DNA of 42,701 nt from Bifidobacterium leontopitheci (GTDB lineage: Bacteria > Actinomycetota > Actinomycetes > Actinomycetales > Bifidobacteriaceae): contig NZ_WBVT01000029.1 in assembly GCF_009193355.1 (NCBI RefSeq), positions 1 through 42,701 of the forward strand, in the 5' to 3' direction. The position numbers and the translations under genes are program-made. Each line of letters starts with the position of its first letter. The first letter of the stretch is position 1. Below the pieces are notes generated by a model. That model had not been told where the DNA came from. It saw only the letters and a program-made list of their open reading frames with translations, and did not search any database. Below are positions 18,094 to 26,055 of this stretch, piece after piece.

Positions 18094-18166
18094 GGGGCTA
18101 TGGCGCAGCTGGTAGCGCATCTCCATGGCATGGAGAGGGTCAGGGGTTCGAATCCCCTTAGCTCCA
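18094..18166 (+). tRNA. tRNA-Ala (GGC)
   Basis: Acceptor GGGGCTA/TAGCTCC with a G-U pair, anticodon arm CTCCATGGCATGGAG, and T arm AGGGGTTCGAATCCCCT. The anticodon is GGC. Last of the cluster. Confidence 0.95.
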
Positions 18167-18171
18167 CGAGC

Positions 18172-18204
18172 AAGGCTCGTACTCATTGAGTACGAGCCTT
18201 TTTG
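18172..18204 (+). terminator. intrinsic terminator of the tRNA cluster
   Basis: A hairpin with arms AAGGCTCGTACTCA and TGAGTACGAGCCTT is followed by TTTTTG, 5 bases after tRNA-Ala. It is the clearest canonical terminator in the window and probably ends the four-tRNA transcript. Confidence 0.9.
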
Positions 18205-18235
18205 CTGTTCCGTCACTCGGTCCCTCGGCGAACTT

Positions 18236-18654
18236 GGCCCCCTCGGTGGAGGGGCTGGTTGAGCGGAGCGAAGACTGGGGGAGCGTTGCCCGCAACCACA
18301 CCCGCCGGTACGTTCCGTCAGGATCGTGCAACCGACCGTACTCGAACCCACTGCTTCAAGTACGTTCCGTTGAATAAATATGACGAACCGTACTCATACA
18401 AGTTCCCCGAGTACGGTCCGTCAGTATTTCACAACGGAACGTATTCGTGAGTCCGTTCCGAGTACGTTTTGTCAGGATTCTGCAACGGACCGTACTCGTA
18501 GCGTCCTTTCCGAGTACGGTCGGTTGGTATTTTTTGACGAACCGTACTCGGGGTCGGTTTACGGGTACGTTCGGTTGATTTTTTCTGACCGACCGTACTC
18601 GAACTGGTCCATCAGAGTACGTTTCGTTGAGTTTTTTTCAACGAAACGTACCCG
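18236..18654. repeat. repeat composite 2: GC head plus 51/52-bp palindrome array
   Basis: A single GC-rich head (18236-18292) with the same ending (GACTGGGGGAGCGT..CCCGC) as the 8 kb locus is followed by seven palindromic units starting at 18305, 18357, 18408, 18459, 18511, 18562 and 18614. Arms vary around CGAGTACGTTCCGT, and several units change both arms together (e.g. TTTCGT/ACGAAA in the last). Loops and spacers of units 1-3 match those of array 1 in order. Confidence 0.9.
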
Positions 18655-18661
18655 GACGAAG

Positions 18662-18717
18662 TTATCCACATTGACGATTTCGCTGTGGATAACCGGTCAG
18701 TTATCCACATATCCACA
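18662..18717. promoter_or_regulatory. cluster of DnaA boxes
   Basis: Perfect TTATCCACA boxes lie at 18662-18670 (plus), 18684-18692 (minus) and 18701-18709 (plus), and an 8/9 match (ATATCCACA) overlaps at 18709-18717. This lies just after the palindrome array and 142 bp before a hypothetical gene. No dnaA, dnaN or AT-rich unwinding region is nearby, so it is more likely a DnaA-binding regulatory or titration site than oriC. Confidence 0.8.
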
Positions 18718-18858
18718 GATTTTCCGAGGTCGGTTGCGGCACCACGCAACACTCCCATACAGTGAACCGCACCACGGGACGCCGCCGGCCGCGGCACCGT
18801 CGCCACCGGCAGTCCCAAGGCAACGCAGAACACGACACGCCCGACGAAGGGAGCGACC

Positions 18859-19686
18859 ATGACCACCACCATCGGCGACATCCACGACGCCAACGACCAC
18901 GACGCCAACGACCGCGACGACCGCGACCTCAACGGCCGCGACGACCACGCCAACGACCCGCCGGCGGCCCTGCTGGACACCGCCGACATCGCGCGGTTCT
19001 TCGAGCGCCACGAGCCCGACCTCTACTATGAGTGCAAGCGCGAGTTCGACCGCGAGGTCGACCTCAACCCGTACAAGCGGCATTCCGAAGCGGTACTCAA
19101 TCTGGTCAGATGGATGTTCTATGACTGGTTCGCGTTCGAGTGCGCCATCGTGATGACCGGCAAGGAGAACGCGGACGGCTACCCGCAGACCAGGCGCGTG
19201 CCGCGCGGCGAAGGCATCTCACCGTTCGGCTACATGACCGAGCTCGCGCACGTGCAGGACATGATTGACGATGCGGTGCGCAGCGACCTCAAGGAAGTCG
19301 ACGCCACCAACAAGGCGACCATCTTCTGGATCCGCGACGCCAACGCCGCAACGCAGCGGATGCGGCTTGAGGACGTCATGCACGGCGGCGAATACACCGT
19401 GTACGGAGGCGACCTCGCCGCCCGGTACGACGGCGCGCACGGCGGCATGCTCGTCAACCGCATCGCCCGGGTGCGCGGAATGTGGCGGTTCTGCGCGGTG
19501 TGTCTCTACGAGTCGCGCCGTCCGGACACGCCGCGAGCCCGGCAGAAGCTGCTCACCGGCTTCGGCAAAGGCGGCTACCAGCCGGACTTCCCCGGTCTGG
19601 TGCGGTTCTTCTACGGCCGGGCCAAAGACACCGGTCTGGACTGGGAGGAGACGGAGGCGTTGCTGCGTCGGCGGCGGAAGCGGTGA
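18859..19686 (+). CDS. hypothetical cytosolic protein with Asp-rich N-terminus
   Basis: A 275-residue protein I do not recognise. Residues 6-34 are an Asp/Asn/Arg/His low-complexity stretch with repeated DAND and RDDRD units. The remainder is a normal-looking soluble alpha/beta domain with many charged residues (DLYYECKREFDREVDLNPYK; VRWMFYDWFAFECAIVMTGK) and a basic C-terminus (LLRRRRKR). There is no signal peptide or membrane helix. GAAGGGAG precedes the ATG. It is the gene directly downstream of the DnaA-box cluster, so its expression could be linked to DnaA. Confidence 0.8.
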   Translation: MTTTIGDIHDANDHDANDRDDRDLNGRDDHANDPPAALLDTADIARFFERHEPDLYYECKREFDREVDLNPYKRHSEAVLNLVRWMFYDWFAFECAIVMTGKENADGYPQTRRVPRGEGISPFGYMTELAHVQDMIDDAVRSDLKEVDATNKATIFWIRDANAATQRMRLEDVMHGGEYTVYGGDLAARYDGAHGGMLVNRIARVRGMWRFCAVCLYESRRPDTPRARQKLLTGFGKGGYQPDFPGLVRFFYGRAKDTGLDWEETEALLRRRRKR

Positions 19687-19755
19687 GCCGGGTGGCGGGT
19701 GGCGCGAGTATCGTGGGCCATGTCAGGCATACGATCTGCTGGAAGGGAGCCGACG

Positions 19756-19923
19756 ATGCTGCAGTACAAGACCGTGGTCATGGATTATGCGCCGAAAGCC
19801 GCGACGATGGCGGCGAACATCGAACAGTCCGCGAACGACATGGCGGGGCAGGGGTGGCGTCTGACCACCATGTCCATCACGAACTCAGCCAAGGCGATCC
19901 TCGTGTTCGAACGCGACGCGTGA
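19756..19923 (+). CDS. small DUF4177-like protein
   Basis: A 55-residue protein. The pattern YKTVVMDYAP..., then MAGQGWRLTTMS and AKAILVFERDA at the end, matches the short DUF4177 fold (beta strand, helix with GW, beta strand ending in FER). Function is unknown. GGAAGGGA lies 8 bases before the ATG at 19756. It follows the hypothetical gene by 69 bp on the same strand and may be its partner. Confidence 0.75.
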   Translation: MLQYKTVVMDYAPKAATMAANIEQSANDMAGQGWRLTTMSITNSAKAILVFERDA

Positions 19924-20114
19924 CGGCCGTGTGCCGACGTGTTCGCGTGGTCGTCGTGGTCGGCGTGCGTGACTTGCGCGTGCGGCCGGCTTGGTCGGTG
20001 CGCGGATAGTGTTGCCGGCGCGGTCGGCGTTACCTGCGTGCGCGGCATGTCGCCGGTTCGCACGACGGACCGTTCGCGGCGCGCGCGTCGGCAACGTCGC
20101 TACGGTGGTGAGTC

Positions 20115-20957
20115 ATGAGTGAACGGACATTGTTCCATGGCAAGGCGCAGGCGTACGCCGACGCGCGCCCCGGCTATCCGGATGCGGCGGTTCGTCATAT
20201 CGCCGCGCTGATCGGCGACGGCACGGCGGTGGCCGACGTCGGCGCCGGCACAGGCAAGCTCGCTGTGCCGATTGCGCGGCATGGGCTGCGGCGAGGCCTC
20301 GCAGTGAGGGCGGTCGAACCGGACTCTGACATGCGCAGCGTGCTGCTCGACGTGACGCGGCCATACCCGAACGTCACGGTCGTCGACGGTTCGGCCGAGC
20401 ATACGACGTTGCCGGATCACAGTGTGGATGCGGTCGTCTGCGCGCAGGCGCTGCACTGGTTCGACCATGACTCGTTTCTTGCCGAATGCCGGCGCATCTG
20501 CCGCGGCGGCCGGTTCCTGCTGGTGTCGGTCTACAACGTCACCTCGTTCGATTCGGCGATGACGATACGGCATGGGTTCGGCGCGGCCGCGTCCGCGTGT
20601 GCGGCTGATGGCGCGGCGGGTGATGTGAATGCGTCAGGCAGCGCGGCCGCGAGCGCGATTTCGCCGGACGTCTTGGATGGAATCGGCGTCAGCGCACGGC
20701 ACTGCTGTGAGACGACCGCCGCGTTCTTCCGGCGGCCGACGGTCCGGCGGTTCCCCAATCCGATCCGCTATACGCGCGACTCGTGGCGCACCTACATGGA
20801 TTCCCATTCGCACAGTCCGCTGCCGGACGACCCGTCATATGCGGCGTATCGCGCGTGGGTCGACGCGATCTTCGACGAACGCAACGTCGACGGCATCATG
20901 GTCGACGACACGGTCACCGTGGTCGTCAGCGAGCTGCTGCCTGCCGAACGCGGATAG
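20115..20957 (+). CDS. SAM-dependent class I methyltransferase
   Basis: A 280-residue enzyme transferring a methyl group from S-adenosylmethionine to an unknown acceptor. Motif I is VADVGAGTGKLAVPIA (about 39-54); the acidic residue after strand 2 is VRAVEPDSDM; motif III/post-I is VDGSAEHTTLPDHSVDAVVCAQALHWFD, typical of Methyltransf_11 proteins. An Ala/Gly/Ser-rich insertion (about 155-185) interrupts the C-terminal half and looks like a variable loop. The ribosome site is weak (GGTGG). There are no neighbours of obvious pathway relevance. Confidence 0.88.
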   Translation: MSERTLFHGKAQAYADARPGYPDAAVRHIAALIGDGTAVADVGAGTGKLAVPIARHGLRRGLAVRAVEPDSDMRSVLLDVTRPYPNVTVVDGSAEHTTLPDHSVDAVVCAQALHWFDHDSFLAECRRICRGGRFLLVSVYNVTSFDSAMTIRHGFGAAASACAADGAAGDVNASGSAAASAISPDVLDGIGVSARHCCETTAAFFRRPTVRRFPNPIRYTRDSWRTYMDSHSHSPLPDDPSYAAYRAWVDAIFDERNVDGIMVDDTVTVVVSELLPAERG

Positions 20958-21511
20958 TGTGGGCGCCTTACGACGGGCACGGATGTGTTTCACGTCGCGT
21001 CCGAGGATACGACCGCGCCTCAGAGCGGGTTCGGGAGGTCGGGCGGAGGCGCCGAGATGTCCGTCAGGCGGCCTTCGGCGAGATGTGGGTGTTTCGTTTT
21101 GAGAAAACGGCGGGTACCGCTCACGGCCGATGTGCCCAAAACGGCTCTATGAAGCCAAAGTACCGGTTTTGGCGAATGTGACTTGGTGCCGGAATCGCCA
21201 AATGAAACACCCACATCTCGCGAGTAGCTCCTCGATGCCTGGCAAATCGTGGTCGATTGCCTTATTCCGCTACCTTCTAGGGCATATGAATGCTGGGCGT
21301 TCGACTGCCGGGGCTGCCGGGGTGCTGTTACGTGCAACAAGGCAAGCTGTCCGGATTCGCGCGCCGCTGGCCGAATGGGCGGCGGCGATTGTCGTGCCCG
21401 CCCGTCGCCAGTCAGGGCGGCAATCGCCGTGCCCGCCCGGCATCGCACGGCGTCCCGCGTATTATTGTTAACGCAACCATCGTTGTCGTAGCCAGAATAC
21501 AGGGAGTCTCC
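20958..21511. other. intergenic region around MITE copy 3
   Basis: No gene is supported. A MITE-like element lies at 21079-21220. Bases 21380-21450 contain two related blocks (GGCGGCGATTGTCGTGCCCG and GGCGGCAATCGCCGTGCCCG) about 41 bp apart. AT-richer sequence at 21460-21500 (TTATTGTTAACGCAACC) probably holds the acetyltransferase promoter. Confidence 0.5.
21079..21220. repeat. MITE-like element, copy 3 of 3
   Basis: A 142-bp element with 17-bp terminal inverted repeats, CGAGATGTGGGTGTTTC and GAAACACCCACATCTCG, which are perfect. The interior shares AAAACGGCGG and GCCCAAAACGGCTCTAT with copy 1. It is the best-preserved copy. Confidence 0.85.
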
Positions 21512-22120
21512 ATGGATAACGCCGCCCGCCGCACCGCACAGCTGCCATACCATTACGACGACCCGTCCATCATGGGCGGTCAGCTCGAATACCAGGAACT
21601 GCTATGGCAGTTCAACCGGACGCACCCTACCGACACCGCCGGCAAGCAGCGGCTCCTCACGGCCATGTTCGCCGAGATCGGCGACGGCTGCCATGTCGAG
21701 ACGCCAGCCCACGCCAACTGGGGGTTCCACCACGTCCACATGGGCAAGGGCGTCTACTGCAACGTGAACTTCACCTGCGTGGACGACGCGGACATCACCA
21801 TCGGCGACTACTGCATGTTCGGCCCGAACGTCGTCATCGCCACGGCCGGTCACCCGGTGCTGCCGGTGCTGCGCGAGCACCATTACGTGTACTGCATTCC
21901 GGTCACGATCGGCCGCAACGTGTGGGTCGGCGCGAACGTGACGATCCTGCCCGGCGTGACCATCGGCGACGACTGCGTGATCGGCGCCGGCTCGGTCGTC
22001 AGCCACGACATCCCCGCGAACACGGTCGCGTACGGCGTGCCGTGCAAGGCGGTGCGCAAGATCGGCGAGAAGGACCGCGAGTTCTTCTACAAGGACCGCC
22101 GCCTCGACGTGTGGGAGTGA
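21512..22120 (+). CDS. sugar O-acetyltransferase (Maa/NodL/LacA type)
   Basis: A 202-residue left-handed beta-helix acyltransferase that would move acetyl from acetyl-CoA to a sugar hydroxyl (maltose/galactoside acetyltransferase family). Hexapeptide turns are visible: YCNVNFTCVDDADITIGDYCMFGPNVVIATAGHP, with the catalytic His in TAGHP, then VTIGRNVWVGANVTILPGVTIGDDCVIGAGSVV. The N-terminal mac domain is present (YHYDDP...YQELLWQFNRTHP). AGGGAG precedes the ATG at 21512. Length is as expected for the family. It is followed by an apparently self-standing regulator gene. Confidence 0.93.
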   Translation: MDNAARRTAQLPYHYDDPSIMGGQLEYQELLWQFNRTHPTDTAGKQRLLTAMFAEIGDGCHVETPAHANWGFHHVHMGKGVYCNVNFTCVDDADITIGDYCMFGPNVVIATAGHPVLPVLREHHYVYCIPVTIGRNVWVGANVTILPGVTIGDDCVIGAGSVVSHDIPANTVAYGVPCKAVRKIGEKDREFFYKDRRLDVWE

Positions 22121-22485
22121 CGTCGGGTCGGCTTGGGTGTGGAGTATCGGCATTCGTTCGCCGCCCGACCGTTCGGCGTCATCCGCCGCGCATCGCACGC
22201 AGCCAACCGTCTCGGCATCGTGCCCTCACGCCCGATCGTCCGGCGACGCCGGCCAAGCATCGTGTCGAGTCGACCGCCGCGTGTCCTGCTCCATCTCTCC
22301 GCCGCACCCCGCGTAACCATTGGAATTCCAACGATGCAACCACTGGTTGCGCGGCGGTTGCGGGGCGTTCCGGTTGCGTTTCGCCGATGCAACCGCAAGA
22401 TGGTGGCGCGGACGTCATCGCCGTGCCATAGTGAAACCATCGTTCAGGCACACCGCGGAACGACCAAATAGAGAAGGGAACGACG
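22121..22485. other. intergenic region upstream of the XRE regulator
   Basis: No gene is supported in this 365-bp stretch. It holds a TTGGAATTCCAA palindrome (22320-22331) and a set of GCAACC/GGTTGC half-sites (22336-22394), described separately. Confidence 0.5.
22320..22394. promoter_or_regulatory. candidate operator cluster, GCAACC/GGTTGC
   Basis: A perfect dyad GCAACC-ACT-GGTTGC at 22336-22350 is followed by GGTTGC at 22356-22361 and 22372-22377 and GCAACC at 22389-22394. The 12-bp palindrome TTGGAATTCCAA lies just upstream. Position, 90-170 bp before the XRE gene, suggests autoregulation; this is inference. Confidence 0.4.
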
Positions 22486-23598
22486 ATGACTTTCCGCACG
22501 AATCTGCAATCGCTGCGAGCGCAGCGCAACATGACGCAGGAGCAGCTGGCGATGCTGCTCGGCGTCTCACGACAGTCCATCTCGAAGTGGGAGTCCGAGA
22601 AGGCATACCCGGAGATGGACAAGCTGCTCGCGATCTGCGACCTGTTCGGCTGCACGCTCGACGACCTGGTGCTCGGCGACGTGAACCATCCGATGGCTGC
22701 GGCGGCCGGCGAGGCAACCGCATCGGCATCCGACGGTGATGCCGGGAACGCCATGCAGGACGGTGCCAGCGCACCTGCATCCGGTTCAGGTACCGTCGTC
22801 GGAGCGGCTGCGGCTGCCGCCCCGGCCGCACCCATCCAGCCCGCGCGTCCGGCCGCGCCAGCATCCGCCACGTCCCTGCCGCGCGACCTGACCGGCTACG
22901 ATGACCACCGCCGCCGGTTCGCGCTGATGATCGCGGCCGGCGTCGCGGCGATCATCGGCGGCGTGGCGGTCTCCAGCCTGTTTGACTCCGAAAGCCCGAT
23001 TGTCCCGTTGCCGGCAGGGCTGGCCGACGTGCTGATGTTCCTGTGCATCAGCGTCGGCGTGATCGTCGGCCTGGCGCTGCTGATTCCCGGGAGCATGGCC
23101 CACGCGGTCTTCAAACGCCGTCATCCGTACGTCGAGGACTTCTACACCGAGGATGACCGCAGCCGTGAGACCCGTCTGCTGGCGGTCGGCATCGTCGCCG
23201 GCATCGCCGCGATCCTGATCGGCATCGTAGTCGCCGTGTACATGGACGAGGTGCTCGGCGTCGGCGCAGGGTGGCCGATCGCGGTCATGCTGCTGCTGGA
23301 CGCGGCGGCCGTGTTCGGTTTCGTCTACGTCGGCATCCGCTACGGAATGCTCGACATCGCCGCATACAACAAGGAGACCGACAAGGAGCGTCGCGTGCGC
23401 GCCGGCAGACTGAACTTCCACGAGAAGCTGGCGGGTGCGGCGTCGGGCATCATCATGCTGGTCGCCACGATCGTCGGCCTGACGCTGCTGTTCCTGTCGG
23501 TGCCGCTGTTCTGGTTGTCGTGGGTGATCGGCGGCCTGCTGTGCGCGATCACCGGCGTTGTGATCGGCTTTCTCAAGGACATGGACGAGCGTAAATGA
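22486..23598 (+). CDS. membrane-bound XRE-family regulator
   Basis: A 370-residue protein joining a DNA-binding domain to a membrane domain. The HTH_3 domain (residues ~5-60) includes RAQRNMTQEQLAMLLGVSRQSISKWE and DKLLAICDLFGCTLDDLVLGD. An Ala/Pro/Gly linker (about 68-135) leads to about six hydrophobic helices (e.g. FALMIAAGVAAIIGGVAVSS; LLAVGIVAGIAAILIGIVVA). Such fusions usually sense membrane or envelope conditions, though the signal here is unknown. GAAGGGAACG is the ribosome site. The gene is followed by a strong hairpin. Confidence 0.88.
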   Translation: MTFRTNLQSLRAQRNMTQEQLAMLLGVSRQSISKWESEKAYPEMDKLLAICDLFGCTLDDLVLGDVNHPMAAAAGEATASASDGDAGNAMQDGASAPASGSGTVVGAAAAAAPAAPIQPARPAAPASATSLPRDLTGYDDHRRRFALMIAAGVAAIIGGVAVSSLFDSESPIVPLPAGLADVLMFLCISVGVIVGLALLIPGSMAHAVFKRRHPYVEDFYTEDDRSRETRLLAVGIVAGIAAILIGIVVAVYMDEVLGVGAGWPIAVMLLLDAAAVFGFVYVGIRYGMLDIAAYNKETDKERRVRAGRLNFHEKLAGAASGIIMLVATIVGLTLLFLSVPLFWLSWVIGGLLCAITGVVIGFLKDMDERK

Positions 23599-23640
23599 CG
23601 GAACGCGCGGCAGTCACCTGACCGCTGCGCGTTCCGTCAT
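23595..23640 (+). terminator. hairpin terminator after the XRE gene
   Basis: A 14-bp perfect stem (ATGACGGAACGCGC / GCGCGTTCCGTCAT) overlaps the stop codon and is followed by TTTG. The downstream VOC gene is convergent, so it may serve both directions. Confidence 0.75.
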
Positions 23641-23712
23641 TTGTTCGCCCGTGCACCGTGACACGGAAGAGGCCGCGGCGCACGAACTCATCCGTGGATG
23701 TCTACTGAATGT

Positions 23713-24078
23713 CTACTTCAGGCACGCCTCGATGTTGTTGCCGTCCGGATCGTGGATGAACGCCGCATAGTAGGTCGGTCCGTAGTTCGGACGCGGCCCC
23801 GGCTGGCCGTTGTCCGTGCCGCCGGCCGCAAGTCCGGCCTCGTGGAACGCCTTGACGGCATCTTCGCCGGAAGCGTGGAACGCCAGATGCGTGGGCACGA
23901 GCGGCTGACCGTCCTTCGGCGACTCCAGCCACACGCTGTCGCCATCTTGCTCGTTCGCGAAGCACACCGCGCCCGGGAACTCATGCTTCTTCACGTAGCC
24001 CAGCGGGGCCAGCAGCTTCCCGTAGAACTCCGCGCGCGCGTTCGCGTCCGCCACGAACAGTCCGACATGATCGATCAT
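23713..24078 (-). CDS. VOC-family protein, second copy
   Basis: A 121-residue glyoxalase/bleomycin-resistance-fold protein, distinct from the one at 10 kb. It starts MIDHVGLFVADANARAEFYG, has THLAFHASGEDAVKAFHEAGL at the start of the second half and ends YYAAFIHDPDGNNIEACLK, the DPDGNxIE motif being characteristic of the family's metal-ligand Glu. His4 and Glu of IEA are expected metal ligands. AAGGAGG lies 7-8 bases before the ATG at 24078, favouring this over longer frames. The substrate is unknown. Confidence 0.9.
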   Translation of the reverse strand: MIDHVGLFVADANARAEFYGKLLAPLGYVKKHEFPGAVCFANEQDGDSVWLESPKDGQPLVPTHLAFHASGEDAVKAFHEAGLAAGGTDNGQPGPRPNYGPTYYAAFIHDPDGNNIEACLK

Positions 24079-24230
24079 GACAACCTCCTTGTATCGTCTT
24101 GCATCGTCGCTCCCCATCATACGGCGATATGCGGCGATACGATGGATGGGACGTACGAATACGAGCAAACTTCCCGAAGCCACTCCAACGATGGCAGGCG
24201 AATCGGCGAAACGAAGGAAAGGGCGGAACC

Positions 24231-25244
24231 ATGGCGAACACCATGCCGGCAGGCAAACCCGGAGCCGAGGATGCGGACGACTGGCGCGAGCCCATGGTCA
24301 GGGACCTCACGCTCATGCTGCTGTGGCTCACCTCGTGGGACGAGCGCGGCGGCACGACCTACGGACAGGACGCCGGGCCGCTGCTGCGTTCGTGGATCGG
24401 CTACGACTGGGATGCGATGGATGCGTTGCGCGACGAGCGGCTGATCGAGGGCCGCAAAGGCAACAAGTCCGTGTATCTTACGCAATCCGGCGCGGCGCTG
24501 GCCGAGACGCTGGTCGACCGGTACCGTCACGCGGTCGACGCCGCCGCCGGACGGGACGCGCGACCGTCGGCGATGTCGCTGCTGGCGCAGGCGTTGGGGA
24601 TACCGAGCCACTATCTGCCTGACCTGTACGGTGAGGATGATGATGCCGACGTCACGGTCGCCGATCATATCGATACGCGCTATGCGGGCGTCGACGATCC
24701 CCGTTCCTTCCTTTTTCGCGTGACCTTGCGCATGCACGACGTGACGGACCCCGCCGGCAAGCCGCTGGTCTGCCTCCGGGACATCGAGATACCCGCCGGC
24801 CTGACCTTCGCTGACCTGCATCACGCCATCCAGCAGGCGTTCGACTGGAAGGACTATCACCTGTGGAACATCCAGCTGAACAGCCACGGCGTGAAATACC
24901 AGCTGGAACCCATGTCGAATGAGAACTCGTTCGAGGACTACTGGGACACCCGCACGCCGGCCGACGCGGACAGCGTGCGGCTCGGCGAAGTGTTCCCGCG
25001 CAGCCGGACCGCGTTGTACACGTACGATTACGGGGACGACTGGGAGCATGACATCAAGCTGGTGAAGACCATCAGCAAGGCCGACATCGATCACCCTGTC
25101 GTGCGCGACAGCGAAGGCGAAGCGCCGCCCGAGGACGTCGGCGGACCGTGGGGTTACGCGGAGTTCCTCAAGGCGTACACTGACCCGAACCATCCCGATC
25201 ATGCCGATATGGTCGCATGGAAGGCTGGCATCGACGCGCTGTGA
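24231..25244 (+). CDS. DUF6429 plus pRiA4 ORF-3-like domain protein
   Basis: A 337-residue two-domain protein. The N-terminal part (about 20-100: RDLTLMLLWLTSWDE, WIGYDWDAMDALRDERLI, KSVYLTQSGAALAETL) matches the winged-helix-like DUF6429 pattern. The C-terminal ~190 residues match the plasmid pRiA4b ORF-3/IS1096 TnpR passenger fold (FRVTLRMHDV, LHHAIQQAFDWKDYHLWNI, LYTYDYGDDWEHDIKLV, GPWGYAEFLKAY). The latter is found on and off mobile elements, and its biochemical role is unknown. GAAGGAAAGG precedes the ATG. No IS ends are recognised around it. Confidence 0.85.
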   Translation: MANTMPAGKPGAEDADDWREPMVRDLTLMLLWLTSWDERGGTTYGQDAGPLLRSWIGYDWDAMDALRDERLIEGRKGNKSVYLTQSGAALAETLVDRYRHAVDAAAGRDARPSAMSLLAQALGIPSHYLPDLYGEDDDADVTVADHIDTRYAGVDDPRSFLFRVTLRMHDVTDPAGKPLVCLRDIEIPAGLTFADLHHAIQQAFDWKDYHLWNIQLNSHGVKYQLEPMSNENSFEDYWDTRTPADADSVRLGEVFPRSRTALYTYDYGDDWEHDIKLVKTISKADIDHPVVRDSEGEAPPEDVGGPWGYAEFLKAYTDPNHPDHADMVAWKAGIDAL

Positions 25245-25293
25245 GTGAGCCGCGGCGTGCCGTCTGGCGGCGTTCGCGGCATTCACTCACAGC
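25238..25293. terminator. bidirectional hairpin terminator
   Basis: Perfect 11-bp arms, GCTGTGAGTGA and TCACTCACAGC, surround a GC-rich loop with further pairing. The hairpin overlaps the stop of the DUF6429 gene and lies between it and the convergent fic gene. Confidence 0.65.
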
Positions 25294-25308
25294 ATGCCGT
25301 CTCGCGTG

Positions 25309-26055
25309 TTATTCGGCCATACGACGGTAGACGTCTCTTTCGAGCTCCTCGTCGATTTCTGATGGCGTGAGTTGGCGATATATATTGGGGGGCGCGGTGT
25401 ATCCGGCGTCCTGTAGGTGAGTGATGATGCTTTCCGCTGATCTCGAGTCGTATTCATCGGGAGTGCATACGATGTTCGAGAACATGTCGATCAGTGCGGA
25501 TTCATCGGCTGTCTCGCGGGCGATTTGCGATGCTCTGTCGTTTTCCTGCTTGGAGACTCTGCTCCAGTCGAGTCTCCATCCTGCGTCGTGGGCTACGATA
25601 TCCCAGAACATGCGCTGGGTGCGCCCGTTGCCTTCGCGGCATGGATGAAGGATATTGAAGTTGTCATAGTTGACGCTGAGTCGGTTGATGAAGGTCAAAC
25701 GATTCATATCCGGCAGTAGATGGTCGTCTTTGAGGGTCCGCTCGGAGTACTGGACGCCCATGTCGAACACGGCAAGCGGCTGGAAGACCTGTCCGGTTCC
25801 TTTGGCGATGTCCACCGTTCTGATTTGGCCTGCCTAGTCGTAGACGTCCTGGAACAGCTGATGATGAATCCACTGCAACTGCTCCAGTGTTCCCTGCGCT
25901 TTCGGAGGATTCTCCATCAGCTCCAGCGCCCGAACGGATACAAGATCGTTTTCCGCAGCCTCGAGATCCGCGACTGTCGTGGCTCCGACCAGATTGCGCA
26001 GAACATTGGTTCCTGGAATCAGATACGGGTCAATGGCATCGGGAAGTTCGATCAT
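25309..26055 (-). pseudogene. Fic-domain toxin gene with in-frame amber codon
   Basis: A single continuous frame of 249 codons encodes a Fic (AMP-transferase) domain, interrupted by TAG at 25834-25836 where the family has Trp (QLFQDVYD-*-AGQIRTVDIAKG). The 5' piece holds the N-terminal helices; the 3' piece holds the catalytic motif HPCREGNGRTQR (25612-25647), whose usual Phe (HPF) is Cys. Fic enzymes transfer AMP from ATP to target proteins. The gene overlaps its antitoxin by ATGA. A TGG to TAG change would abolish the enzyme unless the codon is suppressed or translation restarts downstream. Confidence 0.9.

Noticed and set aside
18305..18654. Second CRISPR-like array
   Set aside because: Same structure as the array at 8 kb: palindromic arms vary and spacers are partly identical to those of the other locus.
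18662..18717. Chromosomal oriC
   Set aside because: DnaA boxes are present, but dnaA, dnaN, rpmH and an AT-rich unwinding region are all missing nearby.
24231..25244. Transposon passenger gene marking an IS1096-like element
   Set aside because: The ORF-3-like domain occurs in many chromosomal genes, and no inverted repeats or transposase are seen around it.
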